From: an uncultured Parabacteroides sp.
GTDB taxonomy: Bacteria > Bacteroidota > Bacteroidia > Bacteroidales > Tannerellaceae
Length of the DNA stretch: 64,000 bases
Assembly (NCBI GenBank): GCA_937894065.1
Contig: CALCST010000017.1
Coordinates: 89,880 to 153,879, forward strand
Direction: 5' to 3'
The notes beneath the pieces are model-generated. The model searched no databases. It was given only the letters and a program-made list of their open reading frames with translations, and was not told the DNA's origin. The position numbers were made by a program, and so were the translations under genes. Shown piece by piece: positions 27,146 to 36,068 of this stretch (position 1 is its first letter; each line of letters starts with the position of its first letter).

Positions 27146-28318
27146 TCAAACTGTCTGACCTACTGTCTGAAGATAGTTCTTCAATGGATTAACATACATT
27201 TCTAATATTTTAGTTCGAAGGAATGCTTCATCCTTATTAGGCAAAACTATTTTATCCAATTGACCTTGCATATAAGATTCAAAATTCTTCTTTTCCTTCA
27301 CACTATAATGACTGCTAAACCTATGAGAACCTGTCAGCAAATCATAGGCAACATAATTACCAGGATAGAATCTGTAATTCTTATATATTTCCTTATCGAT
27401 TATAGCTGCTACAGAAGCAAAGAGTTCATTCCTATCCATAGTTGGGTCAAGCGATTTTATTGCATCATTAATAGGACCTGCAATAGTAAAATGCACTCTT
27501 CCCTTATAAGACAATATACCTGTTTCCATATTCAGCAAATCATCTCTTTGAGTTTTATGATAGTTAGGATCATCTCTCTTCTGCTGAAATTCTTTTGCTT
27601 TCAGATAATCACAAGGGTCATACTCATAAGATATGGAAACCGGAACAATATTAAGAGAAACTAGGGTTGACAAGATATCATTTCCTCCAGCCATAGCAAG
27701 CATCTTAAGCAAACTTGGCTGCGTACGGTCGTTGGAATCTTTAGCACGGCCTTCACGCTGAGCAATCCATACAGACTCACCTGTTTCCTTTATAGTTTTA
27801 TTTATATATGCAGACAGTGTCCCGCTAACTTCAAGCATCTGTCTAACCGAAACACCTCGTTTCACAATAAAACTATTGTTCAAACGAACCAAAGTTTCAA
27901 TCCAAGGACGAATCAGCAGATTATCACCGATAGCTACTTGAGTCATGCCATATCCAACCTCATAAAGCAATACATTAAGGAATGACGCATCCAAAACAAT
28001 GTCTCGATGATTTGACATAAATGTACATGCAGGCTTTCCTTCCGGCAATCGGCTTCTACCTGAAACTGTGAGCGAGAATGTGGTCTTTTTCGCAACAGTC
28101 ATAACTGCATCATAGGACAGCGTTGACTTAAACTGCTCCTTTGTCTGACATGAACGCATAGCTGCAGCAAACTGTTCCCAGTCCATATTAGGTTTAATGT
28201 AACGAATTGCTCGTTTAAAGTCGTCATTAGCCAGCAGTTCTTCTATAGCACCCTTCACTTCACTTTGGTTCAGCGGTCGGATGTCCTCAAAATTTGGGGA
28301 AACTGTTTCTATATCCAT
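27146..28318 (-). CDS. Glycerophosphate/lysophospholipid acyltransferase-like protein
   Basis: This 390-residue PlsC/PlsB-superfamily acyltransferase has block I TFMSNHRDIVLDASF (near residue 105), block II NNSFIVKRGVS, block III WIAQREGRAKDSND and block IV IVPVSISYEYDP. It probably acylates a glycerol-phosphate or lyso-lipid at the cytosolic membrane face. Block I has HX5D spacing. I chose the ATG at 28316-28318 (MDIETVS) over a TTG at 28336. It follows ddl by about 110 bp on the same strand. The exact substrate cannot be assigned. Confidence 0.82.
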   Translation of the reverse strand: MDIETVSPNFEDIRPLNQSEVKGAIEELLANDDFKRAIRYIKPNMDWEQFAAAMRSCQTKEQFKSTLSYDAVMTVAKKTTFSLTVSGRSRLPEGKPACTFMSNHRDIVLDASFLNVLLYEVGYGMTQVAIGDNLLIRPWIETLVRLNNSFIVKRGVSVRQMLEVSGTLSAYINKTIKETGESVWIAQREGRAKDSNDRTQPSLLKMLAMAGGNDILSTLVSLNIVPVSISYEYDPCDYLKAKEFQQKRDDPNYHKTQRDDLLNMETGILSYKGRVHFTIAGPINDAIKSLDPTMDRNELFASVAAIIDKEIYKNYRFYPGNYVAYDLLTGSHRFSSHYSVKEKKNFESYMQGQLDKIVLPNKDEAFLRTKILEMYVNPLKNYLQTVGQTV

Positions 28319-28428
28319 AACTTTTATATTTTCCAACGAGTCTGAGACATATTTATAAAAATATCCACACGTCTTTCAACCCATAATTCTTTAATACTCT
28401 CATTAGACTTTTTTCAGTTACTCGAAAT

Positions 28429-29424
28429 TCAAATAACTGCTTTATTCAACGAATCCTCAATAATGTCCGTCATAACATCTGTAATATTCAACCCTGCAGC
28501 ACGGACTTGCTGTGGAATAAAGCTAGTAGCTGTCATTCCCGGTGTAGTATTTATTTCCAACAACATAGGCTCACCATCTTCCGGAATAATATAATCTACA
28601 CGTATCAAGCCTTTTGCTCCCAGAATATCATATATTCTTGATGTTTCACGCTGAATCTTCAAAGTAAGATCTTCAGATAATCTTGCAGGAGTTATTTCCT
28701 CAACCTGACCGTTATATTTAGCGTCGTAATCAAAGAACTCATTGCTCGTTACAACTTCCGTAATCGGGAAAACAACTTCTTTTCCTTTAATCTTATAACA
28801 ACCGCAAGTCACCTCAGTTCCTTTTATAAAGCTTTCCAAAACCACTTCTCTGCCTTCAGCAAAAGCCTTATCAACTGCGGCCTGCAAAGCTTCTTTTTCT
28901 TTGACTTTGGTTACACCAAAACTGCTTCCACCATCATTAGGCTTAACAAATATAGGAAGACCTAGTTGATTCACAGCCTCATCAGCCTCAATTGTCTGTC
29001 CGTTCATAAGACGTATAGAACGCGCTATCTTAACACCAAAAGCACTCAGATAATGATTACATACATATTTATTAAATGTAAGAGCACTAACCAAGGCACT
29101 GCATGAAGAATAAGGGATTCCTATCATATCAAAATATCCCTGTAGGCGTCCGTCCTCTCCCGGAGTTCCATGTATTGTTATATAAGCAAAGTCAAATTTC
29201 TTAACTTCCTGATTTTCACAAAAACTGAAATCATTCTTATTAATCGGAGTTTCTGTTCCATCAGATAGTCTTACAACCCAATCTTCCTTTTTCAGGATTG
29301 CAATATATAAATTATATTTGTCTTTATCAATAAAAGAATAAATTCCTTCAGCACTTTTTAAGGAAACTACAACTTCTGAAGAATAGCCTCCTGCCACTAT
29401 TGCTATATTCTTTTTCATAATCAT
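28429..29424 (-). CDS. ddl: D-alanine--D-alanine ligase
   Basis: This cytosolic ATP-grasp enzyme makes the D-Ala-D-Ala dipeptide used by MurF. Features are the N-terminal VAGGYSSEVVVSLKSAE, HGTPGEDGRLQG, LPIFVKPNDGGSSFGV (ATP-binding), and the metal-binding end LLEINTTPGMTATSF. Its 331 aa are normal for the family. The start ATG overlaps the rluD stop (ATGA), so translation is coupled. In many bacteria ddl lies in the dcw cluster; here it is separate. Confidence 0.96.
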   Translation of the reverse strand: MIMKKNIAIVAGGYSSEVVVSLKSAEGIYSFIDKDKYNLYIAILKKEDWVVRLSDGTETPINKNDFSFCENQEVKKFDFAYITIHGTPGEDGRLQGYFDMIGIPYSSCSALVSALTFNKYVCNHYLSAFGVKIARSIRLMNGQTIEADEAVNQLGLPIFVKPNDGGSSFGVTKVKEKEALQAAVDKAFAEGREVVLESFIKGTEVTCGCYKIKGKEVVFPITEVVTSNEFFDYDAKYNGQVEEITPARLSEDLTLKIQRETSRIYDILGAKGLIRVDYIIPEDGEPMLLEINTTPGMTATSFIPQQVRAAGLNITDVMTDIIEDSLNKAVI

Positions 29425-30500
29425 AACTCTTTAGTTGTTGAATATGTCCGCCATCTATCTATTAGTTGAGCCATATCATCTGCTATTTCAGAATCAAAAA
29501 ACATTTCTTCTCCTGTACGCGGATGAACAAAGCCCAAAGTCTTTGCATGAAGAGCCTGACGAGGGCAAATGGCAAAACAATTCTGTACAAATTGTTTATA
29601 TTTTGAAAATGTTGTTCCTTTCAATATTTCATTTCCTCCGTAACGCTCATCATTAAAAAGCACATGACCAATATGTTTCATGTGTACACGTATCTGATGC
29701 GTACGGCCGGTTTCCAAACGACACTCAACCAATGTAACATATCCCAGGCGTTCAAGGACTGTGTAATGCGTAACAGCATATTTACCTTGAGAATTGTCAG
29801 GGAAACACATCATTTGCAAACGGTCCTTAGGATTGCGTCCGATACTACCGACCACTGTTCCTTCATCTTCCTGAACAATACCCCAAACCAAAGCTCTATA
29901 TTTTCGCTTTGTAGTCTTGTTAAAGAACTGAAGACTCAAATGAGCTTTTGCCTCAGGATTCTTGGCAACAACAAGCAAGCCAGAAGTGTCTTTATCTATT
30001 CGATGCACCAATCCCATCCTCGGATTCTTGACATCAAAACGAGGGTCATCTTTAAGATGATATGCCAGAGCGTTCAACATAGTTCCACTCCAGTTTCCCA
30101 CACCAGGATGCACAACCAAACCTGCCGGTTTATTTATAACCAGCAAATCATCATCCTCATATACTATATTTAATGGGATATCTTCAGGAACAATTTCATT
30201 TGAATATCGAGGTCTGTCAAGCACAAGTGTAACCACATCAAATGGCTTAACCCTGTAGTTACTTTTGACCGGGACATCATTAACGCGTATAGCTCCAGCT
30301 TCAGCAGCCTGCTGTATACGGTTTCGGGTAGTATTGGTCATACGGTCAACAAGGAACTTGTCAACACGCAAAAGTTTCTGTCCCTTATCTGCCACAAAAC
30401 GAAAATGCTCGTATTCTTCCGGTTGAGCTTCCTCCTCTGAAAAATCCAAGAAATCTTCGTCTAACGAATCGTCGTCAATATCATTAATAAAATCACTCAT
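29421..30500 (-). CDS. rluD: RluD-family 23S rRNA pseudouridine synthase
   Basis: This is an RluA/RluD-type pseudouridine synthase of 359 aa. An acidic N-terminus (about 35 aa) is followed by an S4 RNA-binding domain (LLRVDKFLVDRM, residues 42-100) and the catalytic domain with HRIDKDTSGLLVVAKN, which holds the catalytic Asp, and ETGRTHQIRVHM. The ATG at 30498-30500 is used rather than GTG at 30512. The target is most likely helix 69 of 23S rRNA, by family. It lies between a PASTA protein and ddl. Confidence 0.92.
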   Translation of the reverse strand: MSDFINDIDDDSLDEDFLDFSEEEAQPEEYEHFRFVADKGQKLLRVDKFLVDRMTNTTRNRIQQAAEAGAIRVNDVPVKSNYRVKPFDVVTLVLDRPRYSNEIVPEDIPLNIVYEDDDLLVINKPAGLVVHPGVGNWSGTMLNALAYHLKDDPRFDVKNPRMGLVHRIDKDTSGLLVVAKNPEAKAHLSLQFFNKTTKRKYRALVWGIVQEDEGTVVGSIGRNPKDRLQMMCFPDNSQGKYAVTHYTVLERLGYVTLVECRLETGRTHQIRVHMKHIGHVLFNDERYGGNEILKGTTFSKYKQFVQNCFAICPRQALHAKTLGFVHPRTGEEMFFDSEIADDMAQLIDRWRTYSTTKEL

Positions 30501-30502
30501 TT

Positions 30503-31132
30503 TCAAAACCACTTTTCAAGATCACTATCCAACGATTCAACAGGAGCCATATCCAAACTATCTATTGCCAGTGAATCAACAACATCCTGACCATTACTTA
30601 CAACTAATGTTATTGTTGAAGACAACGGAACTTTCTCGCCTTTCGGTATCATAACCGCATTTCGCTCAACACCTATTGCCAAGTCTTTATATTCTCCTGG
30701 GACAAACTTAACTTCTATCTTCTTAAATCCAAGTGAACGCAACACTGCATAAGCCTGACGAAAAGACAAATCGGCTACTTCCGGCATTGAAGCCATCTGA
30801 GCTGTCAAGGCATTTATTGTAACAAAAACTATTCGTCCTTGTTTTACTTTCGAACCAGCCTCCGGCACAACCTCCACAATATCTCCCGGATTTACATCTT
30901 TTGAAAACACAGAATCTATAACATTATAGCGAAGACCTGAATTTGCAAATAATTTCTCAGCATTTTCCAACGACAAACCTTTCACATCAGGAACAACAAC
31001 AGCCTCGTTATGACGCGTATAACTATCAAGCCAGCTTAAAGTTCCATAAACCAAAGCACAGCCAACAACTATCATCAACAAAAAATTCCATACAAAAGGA
31101 TTCTTGATAAACCTTATTCCCCAATTGTCCAT
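30503..31132 (-). CDS. Membrane-anchored PASTA domain protein
   Basis: This 209-residue protein has one N-terminal transmembrane helix (about residues 14-34) and at least two PASTA domains outside the membrane: VPDVKGLSLENAEKLFANSG (residues 47-66) and a second starting near MPEVADLSFRQAYAVLRSLG. A third partial repeat may follow residue 150. PASTA domains bind muropeptides or beta-lactams, so a cell-wall role is plausible, and it shares a run with ddl. No kinase or transpeptidase domain is attached. Confidence 0.88.
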   Translation of the reverse strand: MDNWGIRFIKNPFVWNFLLMIVVGCALVYGTLSWLDSYTRHNEAVVVPDVKGLSLENAEKLFANSGLRYNVIDSVFSKDVNPGDIVEVVPEAGSKVKQGRIVFVTINALTAQMASMPEVADLSFRQAYAVLRSLGFKKIEVKFVPGEYKDLAIGVERNAVMIPKGEKVPLSSTITLVVSNGQDVVDSLAIDSLDMAPVESLDSDLEKWF

Positions 31133-31201
31133 TTTCTATTGTTCTTGTTTTTGAGTTAAAAGACTTGAGTTGCGACTACAAACACAACTCATAACCAATA
31201 A

Positions 31202-31209
31202 CAAAGATA
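31202..31209 (-). promoter_or_regulatory. Candidate -7 element for the PASTA-rluD-ddl operon
   Basis: TATCTTTG on the minus strand matches TAnnTTTG, about 70 bp before the PASTA gene and just past the rpmH terminator. The -33 element is weak. Confidence 0.45.
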
Positions 31210-31223
31210 CGTATAAAAACAAA

Positions 31224-31258
31224 GAAAGTAAAGGCTTTCATATAAAACCTTTACTTTC
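31224..31258 (-). terminator. Terminator after rpmH
   Basis: GAAAGTAAAGG (31224-31234) pairs with CCTTTACTTTC (31248-31258), with a T-rich tail on the minus strand. It lies 30 bp past the rpmH stop. Confidence 0.85.
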
Positions 31259-31287
31259 ACTAAATCTTTTACGTTCCGCAAACAGAA

Positions 31288-31440
31288 TTATCCGTTGTAT
31301 TCGTCAGATACTGTCAATTTTGCTCTACCTTTTGCGCGACGAGCAGCCAATACGCGACGGCCATTAGCTGTAGCCATTCTTGAACGGAAACCGTGTTTGT
31401 TCTTTCTTTTTCTGTTAGATGGTTGGAATGTTCTTTTCAT
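31288..31440 (-). CDS. rpmH: 50S ribosomal protein L34
   Basis: This 50-codon gene encodes a very basic protein starting MKRTFQPSNRKRKNKHGFR and continuing RMATANGRRVLAARRAKGR, the L34 signature. The ATG is at 31438-31440 and TAA at 31288-31290. It is monocistronic here, between its own promoter and terminator; rnpA, its partner in many bacteria, is not adjacent. Confidence 0.97.
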   Translation of the reverse strand: MKRTFQPSNRKRKNKHGFRSRMATANGRRVLAARRAKGRAKLTVSDEYNG

Positions 31441-31483
31441 CGTTTCTATTTTTATTTAATTATTTGCATACCAATTCGAGCCG

Positions 31484-31514
31484 CAAAGATAGAGCCTTTT
31501 TTTTAATAAACAAA
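31484..31514 (-). promoter_or_regulatory. Promoter of rpmH
   Basis: On the minus strand TTTG (31511-31514), exactly 19 bp, then TATCTTTG (31484-31491) is a consensus Bacteroides promoter. The expected 5' leader is about 35-40 nt. Confidence 0.8.
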
Positions 31515-31673
31515 GAATTAGCAGAATAATTTTTGTCAAGTTTATTTCCGTACCTACTGAAACCCTCTATATTTACCGATATCCGGCAATATTAATGTTC
31601 AGGTTACGAGTTGACAACAAAGCAAGTTGACAAGAATTTTCAGACAATTACATTATAAGAATGTAAGGAAAAA

Positions 31674-32639
31674 TCAAAATATTCCTCCTTTATACATGTT
31701 TCCGAAATTAGAATGCTGACCATTACACATTTGAGCAACCTCTCCATTCGGATTTAGTTCAACAGATTTTTTCACATCCTCAAATGCTCCTTTTTTATCT
31801 CCAAGGATATTTCTGATACGTCCTCTTTCTGCGTATAAGGCTCCAGACTCGGTATTAACTTCAATCGCTTCATCAATAAAAGCCAGAGCATCTTCATTTT
31901 TACCCAAAGCCGTCATCAAACTACTTTTAAGCAAATATGCATCTATTTGGAAAGGATTCAATTCCAACACATAAGAAAAATCCGCCTCTGCTTTTTCCGC
32001 ATCATTCATAAGAGCATGAACTCTTCCTCGCAGCAAATATGCAGTTTCTTCCTCCGGTGTCAGTTCTATAACTTTCGAAATATCTTCCAAAGCTTCTTTT
32101 CCCTGACGCATTAGCAAAAACACTTCAGCTCTCAACTGATATGCTCCTGCAAAATCATCTTTCAAAGCTATAGCTTTTGTTAGATCAGCAATAGCACCAA
32201 AAACATCTCCAGTTGCTTTCTTTGCCTTTGCCATTTGGAAATATGCCATATAATTATCCGGGTCAACAGATATTATAGCCTGACAATCCGCAGGGACTTC
32301 AGAGTCACGGTCCAACAAAAACAATATGTGTATTCTGATAAGACGAGCCTCAATATTTTCCGGTTCAAGCTCAACCATTTTATTCGCCTGAAGCAATGCC
32401 TCTTCCGGTTTTCCAAATGAAAGATATGCCGATGCAAGCAAAGTACGTGTTTCCATATCTTCCTTTATATTTAAAGCTTCAGTAAAACACTTTATCGCAT
32501 AAGGCAATTTTCCACACATTTTTGTAGCACGTATTCCATCATATTTCAATATATCGAAATTCTTCTCTTCATTACGTGCTTTCAATTCTTCTTCTGTTTC
32601 TTCTTTACCGGAAAATATAGACTTAAAAAAATTCACCAT
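31674..32639 (-). CDS. Tetratricopeptide repeat protein
   Basis: This cytosolic protein of 321 aa is made of TPR units. Repeated patterns such as PYAIKCFTEALNIKEDM, YMAYFQMAKAKKATGDVFGA, AYLLRGRVHALMNDAEKAEADF and ALYAERGRIRNILGDKKGAFED show the Ala/Gly/Tyr spacing of the 34-residue helix pairs, roughly seven to eight repeats. There is no signal peptide and no catalytic domain, so a scaffolding role is likely; the partner is unknown. Confidence 0.88.
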   Translation of the reverse strand: MVNFFKSIFSGKEETEEELKARNEEKNFDILKYDGIRATKMCGKLPYAIKCFTEALNIKEDMETRTLLASAYLSFGKPEEALLQANKMVELEPENIEARLIRIHILFLLDRDSEVPADCQAIISVDPDNYMAYFQMAKAKKATGDVFGAIADLTKAIALKDDFAGAYQLRAEVFLLMRQGKEALEDISKVIELTPEEETAYLLRGRVHALMNDAEKAEADFSYVLELNPFQIDAYLLKSSLMTALGKNEDALAFIDEAIEVNTESGALYAERGRIRNILGDKKGAFEDVKKSVELNPNGEVAQMCNGQHSNFGNMYKGGIF

Positions 32640-32962
32640 ACTAATTACTGATTTCTTGTTTTTAAACTTTACCTTTTCTGTTTTCAGACAAGATGATAGG
32701 ACTCAAAAACATATAGGCTTGGCAAAGGTAGAAAAAATCAATATTAATACGAAAATTATATAATCCAAGTTTTGTCTGGCCCAACTTTCATTAGACAGGT
32801 TTACAATATCAAATAAGCCTTATGTTAAAAAACATTCAAACTTCACAACAATCACCTATATATCAACAAAGTAAAGAAATTATGAAACTAACAACGGTAA
32901 ACTCTCTGTATATAATCAGGTAAAAAAGGGCACAGAAATTATAACGACGTAATGTTTCAAAA

Positions 32963-33028
32963 AAAGGTCGGCAGCTTTCCCAAAAAACATCGTAGTGTTT
33001 CTGAAAAAAGATGCCGACCTTTTTTCTG
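32963..33028. repeat. Three 22-bp units forming a nested hairpin
   Basis: Units starting at 32963, 32985 and 33007 follow AAA-N10-TTT-N6. Cores of units 1 and 3 (GGTCGGCAGC, GATGCCGACC) are complementary over GGTCGGCA, giving a long-range stem of about 14 bp with the flanking A and T runs. The unit 2 core (CATCGTAGTG) differs by one base from a core at 3354-3363. It may act as a second terminator behind the pycB-like gene. Confidence 0.8.
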
Positions 33029-33059
33029 TAATATCCTATTAGAATCTGCCTAAATTTAC

Positions 33060-33147
33060 ATCCGAATGTAATTCAAATTACTTCCGAAAAGAAAATGATT
33101 TTGTTCCGAAAGAAAAACACATTACTTACGGAAGGAATTCAAGCATA
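33060..33147. repeat. Four degenerate 22-bp units starting YTCCGAA
   Basis: Units begin at 33060 (ATCCGAATG), 33082 (TTCCGAAAAG), 33104 (TTCCGAAAG) and 33126 (TTACGGAAGG), each exactly 22 bp; units 1 and 3 end in ATTAC. The period equals that of the array 32 bp away but the sequence is different. Function unknown. Confidence 0.65.
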
Positions 33148-33217
33148 AATCTATACATATTTGCCCGCAAATATATCCGAACCTACGTCTGCGTGGGGCA
33201 ATATATAAATAAAAATA

Positions 33218-33249
33218 GGGCCGAACCTACGGACAAATAGGTTCGGCCC
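33218..33249 (-). terminator. Terminator after the pycB/oadA-like gene
   Basis: GGGCCGAACCTA (33218-33229) pairs perfectly with TAGGTTCGGCCC (33238-33249) across an 8-nt loop. A T-rich tail follows on the minus strand, about 70 bp past the stop of the gene ending at 33318. Confidence 0.88.
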
Positions 33250-33317
33250 CAGAAATATTTTATATGAACTAAAACAAAATTCCGTTCATACCTTTTTTAG
33301 TAAAAGAACAAATCTTC

Positions 33318-35180
33318 TTATTCCAATTCAAACAAAGGAGCATCTGCAGCAACTGCATCACCCTCTGAAACAAGAATTTGCTTAATTGTGCCAGGATAAT
33401 CAGACAAAATACTGTTTTCCATCTTCATGGCTTCAAGAACAAGCATTTCCTGATTACGTTTGACAACATCGCCTTCCTTAACCTTGATAGCTATAACACG
33501 TCCAGGCATTGGAGCAGAAATTACATGACCGGTAATAGGACGATGAGTTTCAGCCTTAGGAGCAGCTTCTTCTTTTACAGGAGCAGCAACTTCTTCTTTC
33601 TGCATCTGAGCTTGATATTTAGCCTTCTTAACACCAGTCAGATATGATTTAGCAACCAATGGGAACAATTCAAGAAGCAAAACTTCTTTTTCATTTTCCG
33701 CCAATTTCACTCCGCCGCAATCCTCAAGTTCCGGATTAGGCTGCATCTGATATTTTGAAGTATCATACGGAGTTTCTTCACGTACGCCAGCAATTTTCAG
33801 ACGGAAATCTGGGTCAACAGGTATAGGAGTCTTTCCATATTCACCTTTTACCAAATTAACGAACTGATTTGAAACATTTGAATAAACCGGTTTTCCGTTC
33901 TTTATATCCAAAGCACAGTTTACAGCCTGAGCGCCGACAATCTGGCTTGTTGGAGTAACCAACGGTGGCAAACCTGCATCCAAACGAACATGAGGGATCA
34001 GTTTCATTGCCTGTTCCAGGATAGATTCAGCTTTCAACTGCTTCAACTGAGCAACCATATTTGTGTACATACCACCTGGAATTTCCGCATTCTTAACCAA
34101 TTCGTTTGGTTTCGGAAAATTGAAATATGCTTCAATCTTGTGGCAAACGTCCAGCAATTCTTCTTCTTTGTCAGCGCGGGCAAGTTCGATAGCCTTGTCA
34201 AACAAAGAATCTATTTCAGCAGGCAATGTATCAGTCAACGGATTGAAAGGATTCGGGAATTGTTTTACCGCATCAAAAGCTTCCAATTCTTTTCTGATTT
34301 CTTTCAGCTCGACATTGATTTTTGCTACAGCTTCCATATTGATACCCAAATCAATACCCATCTTTTTACAGAAGATATAGATAAGCTCAATAGCAGGAGC
34401 AGCCGGACCTCCGGCAAAATACCACATATTAGTATCAACAATATCAACACCGTTTACAATAGCAGTAAGAACTGAAGCCAATCCGTATCCTGGAGTACAA
34501 TGTGTATGGAAATCAACCGGAATGCTTAGATTCTTTTTGAACAATCTGATTAAACCGCCAACACGACGAGGAGGAATCAAACCACTCATGTCTTTGATTG
34601 TAATCATATCGGCTCCGAGAGCTTCCATTTCTTTTGCCTTCTTCAGGAAATATTCATCTGTAAACACTGCTTTTGGAAGTTTCTTTCCTTTCAAAGCAGC
34701 TTTCACTCTTTCAGCGAAAGTAAAATGCGGATCTATAGTATAACAAACAGCACAGTCAGCAATTCCGCCATACTTACGTACATACTTGATTGTAGACTTT
34801 ACGTTGTTAACATCATTCAAAGCGTCGAATATACGCATTATGCCCAAACCGGACTCGATTGAATTCCGGCAAAATCCTTCAATAATCTCATCAGTATAAG
34901 GACTATAGCCGAAGAGATTTCGTCCTCTGGATAAAGCTGTCAACTTAGAAACATCCCCAACTGCTGCTTTAATTTTCTCAAGTCGATCCCAAGGATTTTC
35001 ATTCAAATAACGCATAACTGAATCTGGAACGGCTCCACCCCATACTTCCATTGCAAAGAAACCTGCATCTTTATAGAATGGTAACACACGTTCAATCTGA
35101 GACTGTTTCATTCTGGTTGCAAATGATGATTGCTGTCCGTCTCTCAGCGTTAAATCTCGAATCAAAAGTTTCTGTGACAT
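33318..35180 (-). CDS. Pyruvate carboxylase subunit B / oxaloacetate decarboxylase alpha-type carboxyltransferase
   Basis: This 620-residue biotin enzyme has an N-terminal DRE-TIM carboxyltransferase domain with RDLTLRDGQQS (residues 8-18), FDALNDV, KDMSGL (carbamylated-Lys region) and the metal motif HTHCTPG. A conserved carboxylase domain and Lys/Ala/Pro-rich hinge follow. The C-terminal biotinyl domain has the classical LEAMKMEN motif with Lys586. Such proteins either transfer CO2 to or from pyruvate/oxaloacetate as PycB or act as the alpha subunit of the Na+ pump. No biotin carboxylase gene is adjacent, and an oadGAB set lies divergently, so it could share OadB. The exact role is open. 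Confidence 0.85.
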   Translation of the reverse strand: MSQKLLIRDLTLRDGQQSSFATRMKQSQIERVLPFYKDAGFFAMEVWGGAVPDSVMRYLNENPWDRLEKIKAAVGDVSKLTALSRGRNLFGYSPYTDEIIEGFCRNSIESGLGIMRIFDALNDVNNVKSTIKYVRKYGGIADCAVCYTIDPHFTFAERVKAALKGKKLPKAVFTDEYFLKKAKEMEALGADMITIKDMSGLIPPRRVGGLIRLFKKNLSIPVDFHTHCTPGYGLASVLTAIVNGVDIVDTNMWYFAGGPAAPAIELIYIFCKKMGIDLGINMEAVAKINVELKEIRKELEAFDAVKQFPNPFNPLTDTLPAEIDSLFDKAIELARADKEEELLDVCHKIEAYFNFPKPNELVKNAEIPGGMYTNMVAQLKQLKAESILEQAMKLIPHVRLDAGLPPLVTPTSQIVGAQAVNCALDIKNGKPVYSNVSNQFVNLVKGEYGKTPIPVDPDFRLKIAGVREETPYDTSKYQMQPNPELEDCGGVKLAENEKEVLLLELFPLVAKSYLTGVKKAKYQAQMQKEEVAAPVKEEAAPKAETHRPITGHVISAPMPGRVIAIKVKEGDVVKRNQEMLVLEAMKMENSILSDYPGTIKQILVSEGDAVAADAPLFELE

Positions 35181-35747
35181 AGTTTTCTATTTTATTTCAA
35201 AGACAATAGCCAACTTAGATTATTGTTTCAAATCTCACCAGCTCAATGGAAATTTGAACCTCCTAATAAGCTTTTCTTCAAAAATTGATTAAAATCAAAT
35301 ACCTCTTTAAATCTCTCACAAAGGTAATAAATTCTTAAAAAACCAATATATACACATATCTATATAAATGGACTTTATAATAGAAAATATTACCTTTACA
35401 TATCTTTATTTTACGGTGGAAAATTATCAAAAAGTTATCACATAAACAAGAGATACACAATATCTTTATGTAATTTTTATCATTATGTCAATAAATATTT
35501 AACCACACAAAAAGTTTATATTTCACGACACTGAATATTATTATAGAAATACGTTTAAATTATATCTTATCTATTTATAACAAAATAAGATATTTATATA
35601 ACATTAATAAATTCACAAGGCTACTACACTTACAAAATATCACAAATATCAGCTGTTAGATAAAATATTTTTATATATTTGCATTGCTAAAAATAGGCAG
35701 ACACATTGTTAAACCTCAAATAAACAGTGCTTTTAATTAAATATATT
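35181..35747. other. AT-rich divergent promoter region
   Basis: No gene is seen in these 567 bp. On the minus strand TACCTTTG (35319-35326), with TTG 17 bp upstream (35344-35346), is a good promoter candidate for the carboxyltransferase gene (leader about 130 nt). On the plus strand TATATTTG at 35674-35681 fits oadG. The remainder is low-complexity A/T sequence with no clear repeats. Confidence 0.6.
35674..35681 (+). promoter_or_regulatory. Candidate -7 element of the oadGAB operon
   Basis: TATATTTG matches TAnnTTTG and lies 66 bp before the oadG ATG. No strong -33 element is visible. Confidence 0.45.
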
Positions 35748-36017
35748 ATGGAAAACTTAGGAACAGGTCTATTACTTATGATAGTTGGAATGACAACAGT
35801 TTTCGCCATTCTTCTTATCGTTATTTATTTAGGGAAAGGACTAATTATACTTGTAAATAAGTATGCTCCCGAAGAAGTGAAAATTCAACCATCAAAAAAT
35901 TTAAAACAAACAAACTCTCCCTCAAATCTTCCTAACGAAGAAGTTGCTGCAATTATTTCAGCTGTAAGCATTATTACCCATGGTAGAGGGAAAGTCACAA
36001 AAATAGAAAAAGCTTAG
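35748..36017 (+). CDS. oadG: Oxaloacetate decarboxylase gamma subunit (OadG family)
   Basis: This 89-residue protein has one N-terminal transmembrane helix (GLLLMIVGMTTVFAILLIVIYLG, residues 5-27) with the family's typical GMTTVF motif, then a polar linker and a short helix EVAAIISAVSIITHGRG. OadG anchors the alpha subunit to the membrane beta subunit. The ATG at 35748 is used rather than an upstream in-frame start at 35727. It precedes the alpha subunit gene by 51 bp. Confidence 0.88.
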   Translation: MENLGTGLLLMIVGMTTVFAILLIVIYLGKGLIILVNKYAPEEVKIQPSKNLKQTNSPSNLPNEEVAAIISAVSIITHGRGKVTKIEKA

Positions 36018-36068
36018 AACAATCCTTATAAATACTTTAATGTACAACCTTTTTTACAATATAATATC

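Larger units (their letters stand above)
32640..33317. other. Gene-free intergenic region rich in phased repeats
   Basis: No coding frame is supported in these 678 bp. A -7-like element TACCTTTG (minus, 32723-32730) probably starts the TPR gene. Two separate arrays of 22-bp units (32963-33028 and 33060-33147) and the pycB-side terminator (33218-33249) fill most of the rest. CCGAACCTACG occurs twice (33177-33187 and 33221-33231). Confidence 0.7.
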
